DNA of 64,000 nucleotides from Parasphingopyxis algicola (GTDB lineage: Bacteria; Pseudomonadota; Alphaproteobacteria; Sphingomonadales; Sphingomonadaceae), in the NCBI RefSeq assembly GCF_013378075.1, contig NZ_CP051131.1:124001-188000 (forward strand), given 5' to 3'. The position numbers and the translations under genes were made by a program. Below, one piece after another: positions 35,865 through 45,731 of the stretch (positions are counted from its first letter, which is position 1; every line of letters starts with the position of its first letter). The notes under the pieces were generated by a model. It saw only the letters and a program-made list of their open reading frames with translations. It had not been told where the DNA came from and did no database searches.

Positions 35865-36425
35865 ATGGGGACGGTGATCGATTTTGAGACGGGCGCGGTC
35901 GCGCAATTGCAGCGCCGGGTGGCGCAGGCCGAAGAGGATAATCGCGACCTGCTCGCCTTTGCGCGGGGGCATTCGGGCGCGACGGCGGCGATTCACGATG
36001 CCGTACTCGCCGCGATTTCCGCGGAAGGGCTTGACCATCTCCTTCACATCGTGACGCAGCAATGGCCCGACATTCTCGGCGTCGATGCGGTCAGTCTCGC
36101 GCTCTATGTGGGCGAGCGGGGCGTCCGCGCCGATATTGCCGGCATGCAGTTCGTCGAACGCCGGCTGATCGAGAAGGCGGCCACCGACATGGCGGGCGTC
36201 GTGCTGCGCGATTGCGAGCGCGGGCATCCATTGTTCGGTCCAGCCTCGGACTATGTCCGCGCCGAAGCGCTTGTGCGCCTCGACAATGACGCGCCATTGC
36301 CGTCCGGCCTGCTGGCGCTCGGTCAGCGTGACAGCCAGGGTATGGAAACGCATCATGGCGCCGAGCTTTTGGGTTTTCTCGGCGATAGCCTCGCACGGCT
36401 TCTGGGCCGGTGGCTGCTGCCCTGA
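35865..36425 (+). CDS. DUF484 family protein
   Basis: A 186-residue protein with the DUF484 pattern: N-terminal coiled coil (VAQLQRRVAQAEEDNRDLL), then a GAF-like domain from about 50 to the end with GLLALGQRDSQGMETHHGAELLGFLGD. Genes of this family precede xerC in many proteobacteria. Role unknown. Overlaps xerC by 16 bp. Confidence 0.88.
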   Translation: MGTVIDFETGAVAQLQRRVAQAEEDNRDLLAFARGHSGATAAIHDAVLAAISAEGLDHLLHIVTQQWPDILGVDAVSLALYVGERGVRADIAGMQFVERRLIEKAATDMAGVVLRDCERGHPLFGPASDYVRAEALVRLDNDAPLPSGLLALGQRDSQGMETHHGAELLGFLGDSLARLLGRWLLP

Positions 36426-37339
36426 CACCGGACGCCCATCCGGCGACCGCGCTTGCCGGGGAGTGGGCGGCGTATCTCGGCCGCGACCGGCGGCGCTCTC
36501 CGCATACGATCCGCGCCTATGTGGCAGCCGCACACCGGCTGATCGCCTTTCTCGGCCGGCATCGGGGAGAGGCCGTCACCGGCGCAACGCTTCGCGCACT
36601 GGATGCGCCCGATCTGCGGGCGTTTCTGGCACATCGCCGTAACGAGGGCCTGGCCAACCGGTCGACTGCGCGCGAACTGTCCGCCTTGCGCGGTTTCCTC
36701 GCCTTTGCCGCCGAACGGGCTGGCGAACAGGCGGCGGTCCCGCGTGTCAAAGGGCCGAAACTGAAACCCGGCGTGCCGCGCCCCGTGGCGCCGGACGAGG
36801 CCGTCGCGCTGGCCGAGGATGTCGCCGCGCAGGCCGAAGAACCCTGGATAGCGGCACGCGATTGGGCGGTGTTGCTGCTGCTCTATGGCGCGGGTCTGCG
36901 GGTTGGAGAAGCGCTGGGTCTGACGGGTGCCGTCCTGCCGCTCGGCGAAACGCTGTCGGTGACCGGCAAGCGGGAAAAGACCCGGATCGTGCCGCTGCTC
37001 GACAAGGTGCGCGAGGCGATCGAGGATTATGTGAAGCTGTGTCCCTACGCGATCGGTCGGGACGATCCGTTGTTCCGCGGTGCACGGGGCGGCGCACTCG
37101 GGAGCGATATCGTGCGCCGCGCAGTGCGTGGCGCGCGTGCGCGGCTGGGCCTGTCGGGCAAGACCACGCCGCATGCCTTGCGCCACAGCTTCGCGACGCA
37201 TCTGCTGGCGCGGGGCGCCGATCTCCGCTCGCTCCAGGAGCTGCTCGGCCATGCCAGCCTCAGTTCGACGCAAATCTACACATCGGTCGACGCGGCACAT
37301 CTGCTCGACGTCTATCGCAACTCCCATCCGCGCGCCTGA
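36410..37339 (+). CDS. xerC: Tyrosine recombinase XerC
   Basis: A 309-residue tyrosine recombinase. SAM-like core-binding domain (about 10-105) and catalytic domain with Arg164 (AGLRVGEALGL), Lys187 (TGKREKTR), His255 and Arg258 (HALRHSF), His281 (LGHASL) and nucleophile Tyr290 (STQIYTSVD). With XerD it resolves chromosome dimers at dif. Coupled to DUF484 by a 16-bp overlap. Confidence 0.95.
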   Translation: MAAALTPDAHPATALAGEWAAYLGRDRRRSPHTIRAYVAAAHRLIAFLGRHRGEAVTGATLRALDAPDLRAFLAHRRNEGLANRSTARELSALRGFLAFAAERAGEQAAVPRVKGPKLKPGVPRPVAPDEAVALAEDVAAQAEEPWIAARDWAVLLLLYGAGLRVGEALGLTGAVLPLGETLSVTGKREKTRIVPLLDKVREAIEDYVKLCPYAIGRDDPLFRGARGGALGSDIVRRAVRGARARLGLSGKTTPHALRHSFATHLLARGADLRSLQELLGHASLSSTQIYTSVDAAHLLDVYRNSHPRA

Positions 37340-37354
37340 CGGAAAGGACTTGCC

Positions 37355-37816
37355 GTGCCGATGATCAAGATTTCCTCGATTTTCGACGCCCCGGCCGACC
37401 GTGTCTGGGAAGAAGCGAACACATCCCGGTTGCTCAACTATGTGACACGCGGCCGGATCGCCTTCGATCCGATCGAGCCTCCGCAGTTTCCCGAAAGATG
37501 GGCCGAAGGTGATTACAAAGTCGCGATGCGGGGTTTCGGAACGGTGCCGCTTGGCTCACAGACGATCGGCATCGAGTTCCCGCCGCCGCGCGGCGATACG
37601 CGCATCCTGCGCGATAACGGCAGCGGCCGGTTCTTCCGGAAATGGGATCATTGGATCTATATCGAGCCGATGGAGGATGGGCGCACGCGGTATACCGACG
37701 AGCTCGATTTCGACGCCGGCGTGCTGAACCCGATTGCCAAGCCTATCGTCCGGGAGTTCTACCAGCATCGTCAGGCGCGCTGGAAGAAGCTGATCGCGAG
37801 CGATTTCCGCTATTAG
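37355..37816 (+). CDS. SRPBCC family protein
   Basis: A 153-residue Bet v1-like protein: MIKISSIFDAPADRVWEEAN at the start and a long C-terminal helix VREFYQHRQARWKKL. GTG 37355 has GGAAAGGA before it; ATG 37361 two codons later is equally possible. It follows xerC by 15 bp and its stop is interleaved with that of gshB on the other strand. Ligand unknown. Confidence 0.8.
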   Translation: MPMIKISSIFDAPADRVWEEANTSRLLNYVTRGRIAFDPIEPPQFPERWAEGDYKVAMRGFGTVPLGSQTIGIEFPPPRGDTRILRDNGSGRFFRKWDHWIYIEPMEDGRTRYTDELDFDAGVLNPIAKPIVREFYQHRQARWKKLIASDFRY

Positions 37817-38757
37817 AGCTTGCTTTCGATCGCGTTCCAGATTTTCGCGCCGGTATCGGTGCCGTTGAACGCGTCGATCGAGACGATGCCGGTCGGGGAA
37901 GTGACGTTGATCTCGGTCAGATAGCCGCCGATCACGTCGATGCCGACAAAGAGCAAGCCGCGTTTCTTGAGCTCCGGCCCCAGCGCCTCGCAAATTTCGA
38001 GTTCGCGCGGTGTGAGCTCGGACGCCGCTCCCGATCCGCCGACCGCGAAGTTGGACCGGATTTCGCCCTTTTTCGGGAGCCGGTTGACGCCTCCTGTCGG
38101 TTCGCCGTCGACCAGGATGATCCTTTTGTCGCCTTGGCTGACGTCCGGAAGGAAAGCCTGGACCATGAACGGTTCGACCCAGACCTGGCTGAACAGTTCG
38201 GTGAGGGCAGGGAGATTGCCGTCATCGGGATCGAGCTTGAACACCGCCGTGCCCGCATTGCCGTAAATCGGTTTGACGACGATCTCGCCATGCTCGCGCT
38301 GGAAGGCGCGGACATCGTCGAGGCTGCGGGTGATCAGCGTCGGCGGCATGAACTCGGCGAAGTCGAGAACGAAGATTTTCTCCGGCGCGTTGCGCACCGC
38401 GTCCGGATCGTTGACCACGAGCGTGTCGGGTTGGATCCGTTCGAGCAGGTGCGTGGCTGTGATATAGCTCAGATCGAAAGGCGGGTCCTGCCGCATCAGC
38501 ACGACATCGATATCGCCGCGCAGGTCGATCGTCTCCCAGTCGCCGAACTCGTAGTGATCGCTCTCGACACGCTGCACGGTGACCGGCCGGGCGCGCGCCT
38601 TCAACGCGCCATCGGCCGCATAGCTCAGATGCTTGACGTCGTAATGCCAGAGCCGGTGGCCGCGCGCCTGCCCCGACAGCATGATCGCAAAGCTCGAATC
38701 CCCGGCGATATTGACCTTTTCCATAGGATCCATCTGGATCGCGACATTGAGAGGCAT
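37813..38757 (-). CDS. gshB: Glutathione synthetase
   Basis: A 314-residue ATP-grasp enzyme. MRQDPPFDLSYITATHLLE, PTLITRSLDDVRAF, HGEIVVKPIYGNAGTAVFKL, LVDGEPTGGVNRLPKKGEIRSNFAVGG and DVIGGYLTEINVTSPTG. Adds glycine to gamma-glutamylcysteine with ATP. Supplies glutathione for the GSTs in this window. ATG 38757. Confidence 0.95.
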   Translation of the reverse strand: MPLNVAIQMDPMEKVNIAGDSSFAIMLSGQARGHRLWHYDVKHLSYAADGALKARARPVTVQRVESDHYEFGDWETIDLRGDIDVVLMRQDPPFDLSYITATHLLERIQPDTLVVNDPDAVRNAPEKIFVLDFAEFMPPTLITRSLDDVRAFQREHGEIVVKPIYGNAGTAVFKLDPDDGNLPALTELFSQVWVEPFMVQAFLPDVSQGDKRIILVDGEPTGGVNRLPKKGEIRSNFAVGGSGAASELTPRELEICEALGPELKKRGLLFVGIDVIGGYLTEINVTSPTGIVSIDAFNGTDTGAKIWNAIESKL

Positions 38758-38822
38758 GCGTTTCTCCTGGTCAGGGCTTCAGGCAATAGCGGCGGTCGGC
38801 GCGCATTCAATAGAGTCCTGCT

Positions 38823-39173
38823 TTATCCCATCCAAGCATTCTCGATATGGCGCGGCCAGTGCCCCGGTGCGGTCAGGATCACGTCGATACGGATATCCTC
38901 GCCATGGCCGGCGAATTTGGGAGCCAATATCTCGGCCGCCGCGGCCACCCGCTCCAATCGATATTCGTCGATTGCAAAGTCGAGTTCTTCCGGGGTCGCG
39001 CGCGTTTTCACTTCGACAAAGACGATGGTGCGGCCGCGCTTGGCGACCAGATCGATCTCCCCGCGCGGCGTGCGCTGGCGGCGCGCCAATATCCGATAGC
39101 CCTTGAGGCGCAGATACCAGCCAGCCACTGTCTCTCCGCGCCGTCCGCTGCGTTCGGCGCGGGCGCGGTTCAT
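38823..39173 (-). CDS. yraN: YraN/UPF0102 family endonuclease-like protein
   Basis: A 116-residue protein. GETVAGWYLRLKGYRILARRQRTPRGEIDLVAKRG and TIVFVEVKTR give a PD-(D/E)XK-like core (E-ID-x-EVK). The family is a Holliday-junction-resolvase-like fold of unproven role, regularly next to rsmI. ATG 39173 overlaps the rsmI stop by 4 nt. Confidence 0.92.
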   Translation of the reverse strand: MNRARAERSGRRGETVAGWYLRLKGYRILARRQRTPRGEIDLVAKRGRTIVFVEVKTRATPEELDFAIDEYRLERVAAAAEILAPKFAGHGEDIRIDVILTAPGHWPRHIENAWMG

Positions 39174-40009
39174 TCACCGGCTTTGAGCGCCATCGCGCGT
39201 TCATAAAGGCCGTCGCTCGAAACCTTGAGGGCTTTCGCAACCTCGCGGGCTGCCTTGCCCGGCGGCAACCGTTCCAGCGCGTCCGCGAGCGCAGCGTCGA
39301 TATCGGTCTCGCTCGTCGCTTCTGCGTCGCCAGGCGGGCCGATCACGATCACGATCTCGCCCTTGGGCGGCGCGTCGGCATAACGGGCAGCCAGTTCCGA
39401 CAAGCTGCCGTTGACCGTTTCCTCGAACGCCTTGCTGATCTCGCGCGCCACCGCGGCCTCGCGATCGCCAAGGCCTTCCGCGAGTGCATTCAACGCCTTG
39501 GCGAGCCGCGGCCCGGTTTCATAGAAGATCAGCGTAGCGCGCACCGCGCCGAGTTCGGCGATTGCATCGGCGCGCGCCTTGGCCTTGGACGGCAGGAAAC
39601 CGGCGAACAGAAACCGGTCGGTCGGCAGCCCGGCCAGAGTCAGGGCTGCGACAGCGGCGCAAGGCCCCGGAATGGTGGTGACAAGATGGCCCGCAACACG
39701 CGCGTCGCGCACGAGCTTGTAACCCGGGTCCGAGATCAGCGGCGTACCGGCGTCGGACACCAGCGCGACCGCCTTGTCGCCCATTTGTTCGACGAGCTTG
39801 GCGCGCACCGCATCTGCGCTGTGATCGTGATAGGCGGTGATCGGTTTCCTGATCTCCAGATGGTTCAGCAATTTCGCCGTGACCCGGCTGTCTTCGGCTG
39901 CGACGATATCCGCTTGACGCAGCACCATTTCCTGCCGCCGCGACACATCTTGCAAGTTGCCGATGGGCGTGGCGACGATATAAAGGCCGGGAAGTAGCGT
40001 ATCGTTCAT
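39170..40009 (-). CDS. rsmI: 16S rRNA (cytidine-2'-O)-methyltransferase RsmI
   Basis: A 279-residue tetrapyrrole-methylase-fold enzyme. LYIVATPIGNLQDVSRR, AAEDSRVTAKLL, LVSDAGTPLISDPGYKLV, GPCAAVAALTLAGLPTDRFLFAGFLP and LIFYETGPRL are RsmI signatures. It methylates the ribose of C1402 in 16S rRNA. Upstream of yraN with overlap; divergent (12 bp) from the LpoA-like gene. This trio is widely conserved. Confidence 0.95.
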   Translation of the reverse strand: MNDTLLPGLYIVATPIGNLQDVSRRQEMVLRQADIVAAEDSRVTAKLLNHLEIRKPITAYHDHSADAVRAKLVEQMGDKAVALVSDAGTPLISDPGYKLVRDARVAGHLVTTIPGPCAAVAALTLAGLPTDRFLFAGFLPSKAKARADAIAELGAVRATLIFYETGPRLAKALNALAEGLGDREAAVAREISKAFEETVNGSLSELAARYADAPPKGEIVIVIGPPGDAEATSETDIDAALADALERLPPGKAAREVAKALKVSSDGLYERAMALKAGE

Positions 40010-40021
40010 AGGATTCTCGTC

Positions 40022-41206
40022 ATGGCATCACAGCGGCACCCGGGGCAACGTCACTCGGTCCTTTTCCGGTTCGGCATCGTCTTCATGGCGCTGACCCTGG
40101 CCGGGTGCGAAGCGATCCTGCCGCGTTCGGGGCGGCCCGACGACAGGCCGCCGCCAACCCAACCCGATATCACGACCGGGATCCCGGAAGACGGGTTGCG
40201 CCGCGTTGCGCTGCTCGTGCCGACATCGGGCAACAATTCGGGCGTCGGCCAGTCGATCGCCAACGCGGCGAACATGGCGATCCTCGACACGGGCGGGGAA
40301 GGGGTGCGCATCACGACCTACGACACGGCCGGCTCGGGCGGTGCGAGGAATGCCGCGAACCGGGCGCTTGCCGATGGCAGCCGGCTGATCCTCGGGCCCC
40401 TGCTGGCCGACAATGTCCGCGTGACGGCGCCCGTGGCGCGCAGCGCCGGCGTCCCCGTCATCGCCTTTTCCAACGATACGAGCGTTGCGGGGAACGGCAC
40501 CTATCTGATGGGCTTCACGCCCGCCCAGTCGATCGCCCGGGTCACGAGCTATGCAGCGGGCGAGGGGGCACGGCGTTTCGCTGCGCTGATTCCCGAAGGC
40601 CTGTACGGCCAGCGCGCTTCCGCGGCGTTCGCGGAGGCGGTTCGCGCCAATGGCGGAACCCTGGTCGCGACGCGCACCTATGCGCGTTCGCGCCGGTCGC
40701 TGCAGCTGGCGGTGACCCAGCTCAACGGGGAAGGCGAATTCGACGCGGTGCTGATCGCCGACAGCGGTTCGACCGCGCGACAGGCGGCGCAAATGCTCCG
40801 CGATCGCGGCGCGACCGAGGCACAGATATTGGGCACCGAGCTATGGAACAACCAGCCCGACCTGGCCCGCGACCCGGCGATGCACGGGGCGCTGTTCGCC
40901 AGTGTTTCGGACCGGATGTTCAACACGCTGACCGACCGGTACCGCTCGCGCTTCAGCTCCGATCCCTATCGCCTGTCGAGCCTTGGCTATGACGCGGCGC
41001 TGCTTGTCGTTCGCATCGCCCGGGAATGGTCGATCGACCGGCCCTTCCCGTTACGCGAGTTGCGGGACACTGGCGGTTTTTCGGGTGTCGACGGAGCGTT
41101 CCGGTTCGGCCAGGACGGGGTTGCCGAGCGTGCGCTCGAGGTGCAGCAGATCCGGCCCAGCGGCTTTACGGTCGTATCGCCTGCGCCGAGCGGCTTTGGC
41201 GGCTAG
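40022..41206 (+). CDS. Penicillin-binding protein activator, LpoA-like lipoprotein
   Basis: A 394-residue lipoprotein. Hydrophobic signal with lipobox LTLAGC (Cys29), then a Pro-rich linker and a type I periplasmic-binding fold (about 60-385): VALLVPTSGNNSGVGQSIANAAN, LILGPLLADNVRVTAPVARSAGVPVIAFSND, AALIPEGLYGQRASAAF. LpoA-like proteins activate class A PBPs from the outer membrane. Lacks the N-terminal TPR domain of E. coli LpoA. Position beside rsmI fits. Confidence 0.88.
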   Translation: MASQRHPGQRHSVLFRFGIVFMALTLAGCEAILPRSGRPDDRPPPTQPDITTGIPEDGLRRVALLVPTSGNNSGVGQSIANAANMAILDTGGEGVRITTYDTAGSGGARNAANRALADGSRLILGPLLADNVRVTAPVARSAGVPVIAFSNDTSVAGNGTYLMGFTPAQSIARVTSYAAGEGARRFAALIPEGLYGQRASAAFAEAVRANGGTLVATRTYARSRRSLQLAVTQLNGEGEFDAVLIADSGSTARQAAQMLRDRGATEAQILGTELWNNQPDLARDPAMHGALFASVSDRMFNTLTDRYRSRFSSDPYRLSSLGYDAALLVVRIAREWSIDRPFPLRELRDTGGFSGVDGAFRFGQDGVAERALEVQQIRPSGFTVVSPAPSGFGG

Positions 41207-42336
41207 GCCGCCGCTTTCTCGTCGGCGACGATCTCGGCGAGCACACTGTTGAGCACGAGCCGACCGTTTGCGGTGGCGGCCAGGCAATTCGGATCCGACC
41301 GGAGCAGACCATGCGCCGTCAGCCGCTCGATTGCCGCCTCGTCGAGCAATTCCCGGGGCAGCCGATCGCGAGCCACGCCCTCGGTCAGCCGCAGGCCCAT
41401 CACCAGCCTTTCCGCGCCCAGATCGTAGTCCGAAAGCGCTTCTTCTGCCTGCAGTCCATGGCCGTTGCGATCGACGGCGGACATCCAGTTCTCCGGTTTT
41501 CTGTGGCGGGTGGTTGCGGAGCAATTGCGGCGGCCATGCGCGCCGGGGCCGATTCCGGCATAGGGCTCATAGCGCCAATAGGTAAGGTTGTGGCGGCTTT
41601 CCTCGTCCGGCCGGGCGTGGTTCGATATCTCATAGGCGGGAAGGCCGGCGGTTTCGGTCAGGTCTTGAGTCAGCTCGTACAGTACCGCTCCGTCATCGGG
41701 TTCGGCCTCGCCGAGTTCGCCGCGCGCCGCGAGCGTCGCGAACCGCGTCCCGGGTTCGATGGTTAGCTGATAGAGCGAAAGATGGCCGGTTCCGAAATCG
41801 AGGGCTCGCCTGAGTTCGGCTTCCCAAGCGTCCGCATCCTGCCCGGGAAGCGCATAGATGAGATCGAAGCTTGTCCGCGCGAACGCCGTCTGCGCGGTTT
41901 CGAGCGCCGCCAATCCTTCGGATACGTCATGAGCGCGCCCGAGAAAGCGCAGCGCATTGTCGTCCAGCGATTGCAGTCCGAGCGATACGCGGTTGATCCC
42001 CGCCGCGGCGAGGTCGGCGAAGCGCGCGGCTTCGACCGAAGAGGGGTTCGCCTCGAGCGTGATCTCGATGTCTTCGGCAAAGCCCCAATGCCGTTCGGCG
42101 GAAGCGATCAGGGCGGCAACCGTGGACGGCGGCATCAACGATGGCGTTCCGCCACCGAAGAAGATCGATGTCAGTTTTGCTCGCGCCGTCAGCGCCGCCT
42201 CATGCGCCATGTCGGCCAAAAGCGCTTCTCGCCATGCCGTCTGATCGACGCTGTCGCGGACATGGCTGTTGAAATCGCAATAGGGGCATTTGGAAACGCA
42301 AAATGGCCAATGGATATAGAGCGCCAAGCCGGTCAT
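41203..42336 (-). CDS. hemW: Heme chaperone HemW (radical SAM, oxygen-independent coproporphyrinogen oxidase-like)
   Basis: A 377-residue radical SAM protein. Cluster motif Cys13-x3-Cys17-x2-Cys20 in PFCVSKCPYCDFN, FFGGGTPSLMPP, INRVSLGLQSLDDNALRFLGR, DLIYALPGQ and GIGPGAHGR. HemW, unlike HemN, lacks the extra N-terminal residues, as here; it inserts heme into respiratory proteins. ATG 42336 chosen over an upstream frame start. Four base pairs after the rdgB stop. Confidence 0.93.
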   Translation of the reverse strand: MTGLALYIHWPFCVSKCPYCDFNSHVRDSVDQTAWREALLADMAHEAALTARAKLTSIFFGGGTPSLMPPSTVAALIASAERHWGFAEDIEITLEANPSSVEAARFADLAAAGINRVSLGLQSLDDNALRFLGRAHDVSEGLAALETAQTAFARTSFDLIYALPGQDADAWEAELRRALDFGTGHLSLYQLTIEPGTRFATLAARGELGEAEPDDGAVLYELTQDLTETAGLPAYEISNHARPDEESRHNLTYWRYEPYAGIGPGAHGRRNCSATTRHRKPENWMSAVDRNGHGLQAEEALSDYDLGAERLVMGLRLTEGVARDRLPRELLDEAAIERLTAHGLLRSDPNCLAATANGRLVLNSVLAEIVADEKAAA

Positions 42337-42340
42337 CGGA

Positions 42341-42964
42341 TCAGAATACTGCGGCGATAAGCTTGGCGAAAGCATCGGCCCGATGGCTGATTGCATGTTT
42401 TTTGTCCGGATCGATTTCGGCGAACGTCCGGCTATGGCCGTTGGGCACGAAGACTGGGTCGTAGCCGAAACCCAGCGTTCCACGCGGCGGCCAGGTCAGA
42501 TGTCCGGCGACCCGCCCTTCGAATACCTCGCTATGGCCGTCGGGCCAGGCCAGAGCCAGGGTGCAGGCGAAATGGGCGCTCCGATCGGTATCGGGGCCCT
42601 GTTCGGCCAGTTTTCCTTCGACCTTGCCCATCGCCATGTACCAGTCGCGACCCGGGCCGCCCTCATGGGCGCGCGCTTCCGCCCAGTCGGCGGTGTAGAC
42701 GCCCGGCGCGCCCTCCAGCGCGTCGACGCACAATCCGCTGTCGTCGGCCAGTGCGACAAGACCCGAGCCCTTTGTGCCTGCGCGCGCCTTGATGAGTGCA
42801 TTTTCGGCGAAGGTCGTGCCCGTCTCCTCGGGCTCGGGCAAGCCGAGTTCGCCCGCGCTGACCACCTCCATGCCGTGCGGTTTTAGCAGGTCTGCGATTT
42901 CGCGCACCTTGCCCGGATTATGGCTGGCGATGACCAGCTTTCCCGGTTCGAGCCTGCGGCTCAC
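42341..42964 (-). CDS. rdgB: XTP/dITP pyrophosphatase (HAM1/RdgB)
   Basis: A 207-residue Ham1 protein. [54 protein letters not shown] and [11 protein letters not shown]...[11 protein letters not shown]. Removes inosine and xanthosine triphosphates. Starts with GTG 42964 overlapping the rph stop (GTGA), so translationally coupled. Confidence 0.95.
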   Translation of the reverse strand: MSRRLEPGKLVIASHNPGKVREIADLLKPHGMEVVSAGELGLPEPEETGTTFAENALIKARAGTKGSGLVALADDSGLCVDALEGAPGVYTADWAEARAHEGGPGRDWYMAMGKVEGKLAEQGPDTDRSAHFACTLALAWPDGHSEVFEGRVAGHLTWPPRGTLGFGYDPVFVPNGHSRTFAEIDPDKKHAISHRADAFAKLIAAVF

Positions 42965-43674
42965 GATATGGCGGCGTCCTGCGCCGCGAAGATTTCGGTG
43001 CAGCCGATGCGCGCGAGGCGGAGCATGCGCAGCAGCGCTTCCTCGTCATAGGTTTCGCCTTCGGCCGTGCATTGCGCCTCGGCGATATTGCCGTCGCCGG
43101 TCAGCACGAAATTGGCGTCGGCACCGGCGTTCGAATCTTCCGCATAATCGAGATCGAGAACCGGTTCGCCGCTATAGATGCCGCACGAGATTGCCGCGAT
43201 TTTCTGGGTCATCGGATCGTCTTCAAGCTTGCCGCCAGCCATCAACGCGTTGACCGCCAGTCTGAGCGCGACCCATCCGCCGGAGATCGACGCGGTGCGG
43301 GTGCCGCCATCGGCCTGGATCACGTCGCAATCGACGGTGATCTGGCGCTCGCCGAGCTTGTCGAGATCGGTCACGGCGCGTAGCGAACGGCCGATCAGGC
43401 GCTGGATTTCCTGGGTCCTGCCGGACTGCTTGCCGCGAGCCGCTTCGCGATTGCCGCGGGTATGGGTTGCGCGCGGGAGCATCCCATATTCGCCGGTGAC
43501 CCAGCCGCTGCCTTTACCGCGCATCCAAGGCGGTACGCGATCCTCGATGCTGGCGGTGCAGAGTACGCGCGTCTCTCCGAAGCTGATCAGACAGGAGCCC
43601 TCGGCATGTTTGGTAAAGCCGGGTTCGATCGTAATAGCCCGCATTTGATCGGGCGCGCGGCCGGATGGGCGCAT
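42961..43674 (-). CDS. rph: Ribonuclease PH
   Basis: A 237-residue RNase [92 protein letters not shown]. Trims tRNA 3' ends phosphorolytically. First gene of rph-rdgB-hemW. In many alphaproteobacteria hrcA sits directly divergent to it; here a BlaI/M56 pair lies between. Confidence 0.95.
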   Translation of the reverse strand: MRPSGRAPDQMRAITIEPGFTKHAEGSCLISFGETRVLCTASIEDRVPPWMRGKGSGWVTGEYGMLPRATHTRGNREAARGKQSGRTQEIQRLIGRSLRAVTDLDKLGERQITVDCDVIQADGGTRTASISGGWVALRLAVNALMAGGKLEDDPMTQKIAAISCGIYSGEPVLDLDYAEDSNAGADANFVLTGDGNIAEAQCTAEGETYDEEALLRMLRLARIGCTEIFAAQDAAIS

Positions 43675-43778
43675 AAAGCATATGTCCTTCTGGAATGTGT
43701 CGGTCCGCCCCTATCGCGCGGGGCATCGCTCGTCCAGCCGAATGACGGCGAGCGTGGGCATCCGGTGGGAGGGGAGCG

Positions 43779-45731
43779 TCAGCCGGTGGTGGCGCTCGCG
43801 AGCGCGACGGCCTGCGTCGATGCAAGGGCTTCGGTTTCTTCCGGGATAGCGTCGATGGTGAAGCTGATCGTGATCGTCGGCGTCGGCGGCTCGGGCGGTT
43901 CCGGCGCGACCGGCGCGGAATGGCGATACCGGCGGGCGGTACGTTCCGCGCGTGCCTGGGCGCGTTCGGCCAGTGCCTGGGCCCGCTCGGCATGGCGCTC
44001 CGCACGGCGTTCCAATTCGCCGCTCAGCGCCGTCATACGGACGGCGAGTTGCGCCATTTGGGGTTCGAAGTTCGCGTTATGGGTTTCGCCCAGTCGCTCC
44101 ATCTCACGTTCGACCCGCGCCATTTCGCGTTCGATCCGTCTTTCGACTTGCGCCATCTCGCGATCCAGCCGCGCTTCCTCACGCGCCATTTCCCGCTCGA
44201 TCCGGGCCTCCTCGCGTTCGAGCGCAGCCTCACGGCGCGCCATTTCGCGTTCTATCCGTGCGGTGCGCCGGTCTTCCGCGCGTTGGCGCCGATCCTCAGA
44301 GCGTTGGCGACGGTCCGCAATCAGCTCGTCCTTGTCCTCGCATTCCTGATTCTCTTCCTCGACGCGCGGTTCGAAAACCGCTGTTTGCAGCACGGCGTTG
44401 CGCAACAGGCCACTGTCCTGCTGCAGTACCACAGGCTGGAACAACGCGTTGCCGCTCTTCCGAGAATCATTGCCGGATCCCCGGAAGGTGAAAGTCCATC
44501 CGGGCTCGGCGTCGAAGGACCAGCCTTGCGGATCGCTCGAGGCCCAATGATCGTCAGCGTCGCGCTCATGACGTTTCGCTGCGGACTCTTCCGACGTCCC
44601 ACCTTCGCGCGATGGCCGTACCTCCGGCGTTTCGCTGGGCGGCGCTTCCGCAAGCGCGACTTCGATTTCCGGCACGATCTCGGTTGCTTCACCCGTATCC
44701 GTGTCTGCATCCTTGCCGTCGCTGTCCTTGAACGTCGTCGACGAGAAGGATGCATCGGCCGATGCCGCGATCGTGAGACATCCCGCGAGCACGAGCGTCA
44801 ACGCCGCCGCGGGCATCGTCGTGCCGCTTTCGCGGCGGAACGGGCGTTCGCGCAGCCGCGTGATACGATTCATCAGAGGGGTGTGCCGGCCTTCGGCCGC
44901 CATCGCGAAACCGGGCAGCATGTCGCGGCTTTCCAGTGCGACCTTGCCGAGGCCCTGGGCGAGCGCGTTGCTGTTGCCCGTTTCCTCCACGACCCGGGCG
45001 TCGCAGGCATATTCGCGTTCGATATCGATCTGGCGCGACAGATAGGCGATCGCGGGATGGAAGAAGAAGATGTTGCAGATCATCGCCTGGATCAGGCCGA
45101 GCAGATAGTCCTGGCGGCAGATATGCGCGATTTCATGGACAAGGATGGCCTCGGCCTGATCGATCGGTAGGCGCAGGAAAAAGCCCGTGGGCACGAGAAC
45201 GATGGGCTTGAGCGTTCCGATCGTCAGCGGAGTGGTGATGCGCGAGGACTGGAGGATCGTCGCGCGCGCATCGGCGCCCAACCGCTCGACCCAGAGCCGG
45301 AACCGCATTTCCCAATCGGCGGGAACGGGGCCGGTGCCTTCATGCTTGAGCCGCGAGGTGGCGCGCAGCGACTGGATATAGCGGACGCCGAGCCAGCTGA
45401 AGCCGAGCGCCCAGACGAGGCTGATGAACCAGGTCGTGCGGCCGAGAGTCTCGACAAACGCCTGCCAGCCCTGCGCCGGGGGAACGTACCCGGAAACGGC
45501 GATGGTCTCGGCCGCGCCGATGGTCCGGTAGCACAGGACCCAAGTGACGATGAAAAGCAGGAGGGTAGCCGCAAGTCCGCCATAGGCGCTGATGAACCGC
45601 AGCTGGGCATTGTGGCGCGGAATGATCCGGAGCGCGACGAATACTAACGCGGCGACAAGTGCGATCTGCCAAATACTGTGCAGCAGGGCCCAGCCCAGGC
45701 TGTCGACCAACACGCTCGGGTTAACGCGCAT
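43779..45731 (-). CDS. M56 family (BlaR1/MecR1-like) membrane metallopeptidase with a highly charged repeat tail
   Basis: A 650-residue protein. N-terminal membrane part (about 10-320) has four or five helices and zinc motif HEIAH (199-203) in ILVHEIAHICRQD, then REYACDARVVE. A further membrane segment at about 305-325 leads outward. Unlike BlaR1 there is no penicillin-binding domain: residues about 330-450 are acidic and about 450-590 are a long charged coiled coil with repeats such as RIEREMA and RLDREMA, followed by a Pro-rich end. Likely senses an envelope signal and cleaves the BlaI-type repressor encoded upstream (11-bp overlap). Signal unknown. Confidence 0.85.
   Translation of the reverse strand: MRVNPSVLVDSLGWALLHSIWQIALVAALVFVALRIIPRHNAQLRFISAYGGLAATLLLFIVTWVLCYRTIGAAETIAVSGYVPPAQGWQAFVETLGRTTWFISLVWALGFSWLGVRYIQSLRATSRLKHEGTGPVPADWEMRFRLWVERLGADARATILQSSRITTPLTIGTLKPIVLVPTGFFLRLPIDQAEAILVHEIAHICRQDYLLGLIQAMICNIFFFHPAIAYLSRQIDIEREYACDARVVEETGNSNALAQGLGKVALESRDMLPGFAMAAEGRHTPLMNRITRLRERPFRRESGTTMPAAALTLVLAGCLTIAASADASFSSTTFKDSDGKDADTDTGEATEIVPEIEVALAEAPPSETPEVRPSREGGTSEESAAKRHERDADDHWASSDPQGWSFDAEPGWTFTFRGSGNDSRKSGNALFQPVVLQQDSGLLRNAVLQTAVFEPRVEEENQECEDKDELIADRRQRSEDRRQRAEDRRTARIEREMARREAALEREEARIEREMAREEARLDREMAQVERRIEREMARVEREMERLGETHNANFEPQMAQLAVRMTALSGELERRAERHAERAQALAERAQARAERTARRYRHSAPVAPEPPEPPTPTITISFTIDAIPEETEALASTQAVALASATTG

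Noticed and set aside
43779-45731. Beta-lactam sensor BlaR1
   Set aside because: The extracellular penicillin-binding domain is missing; only the M56 part is shared.
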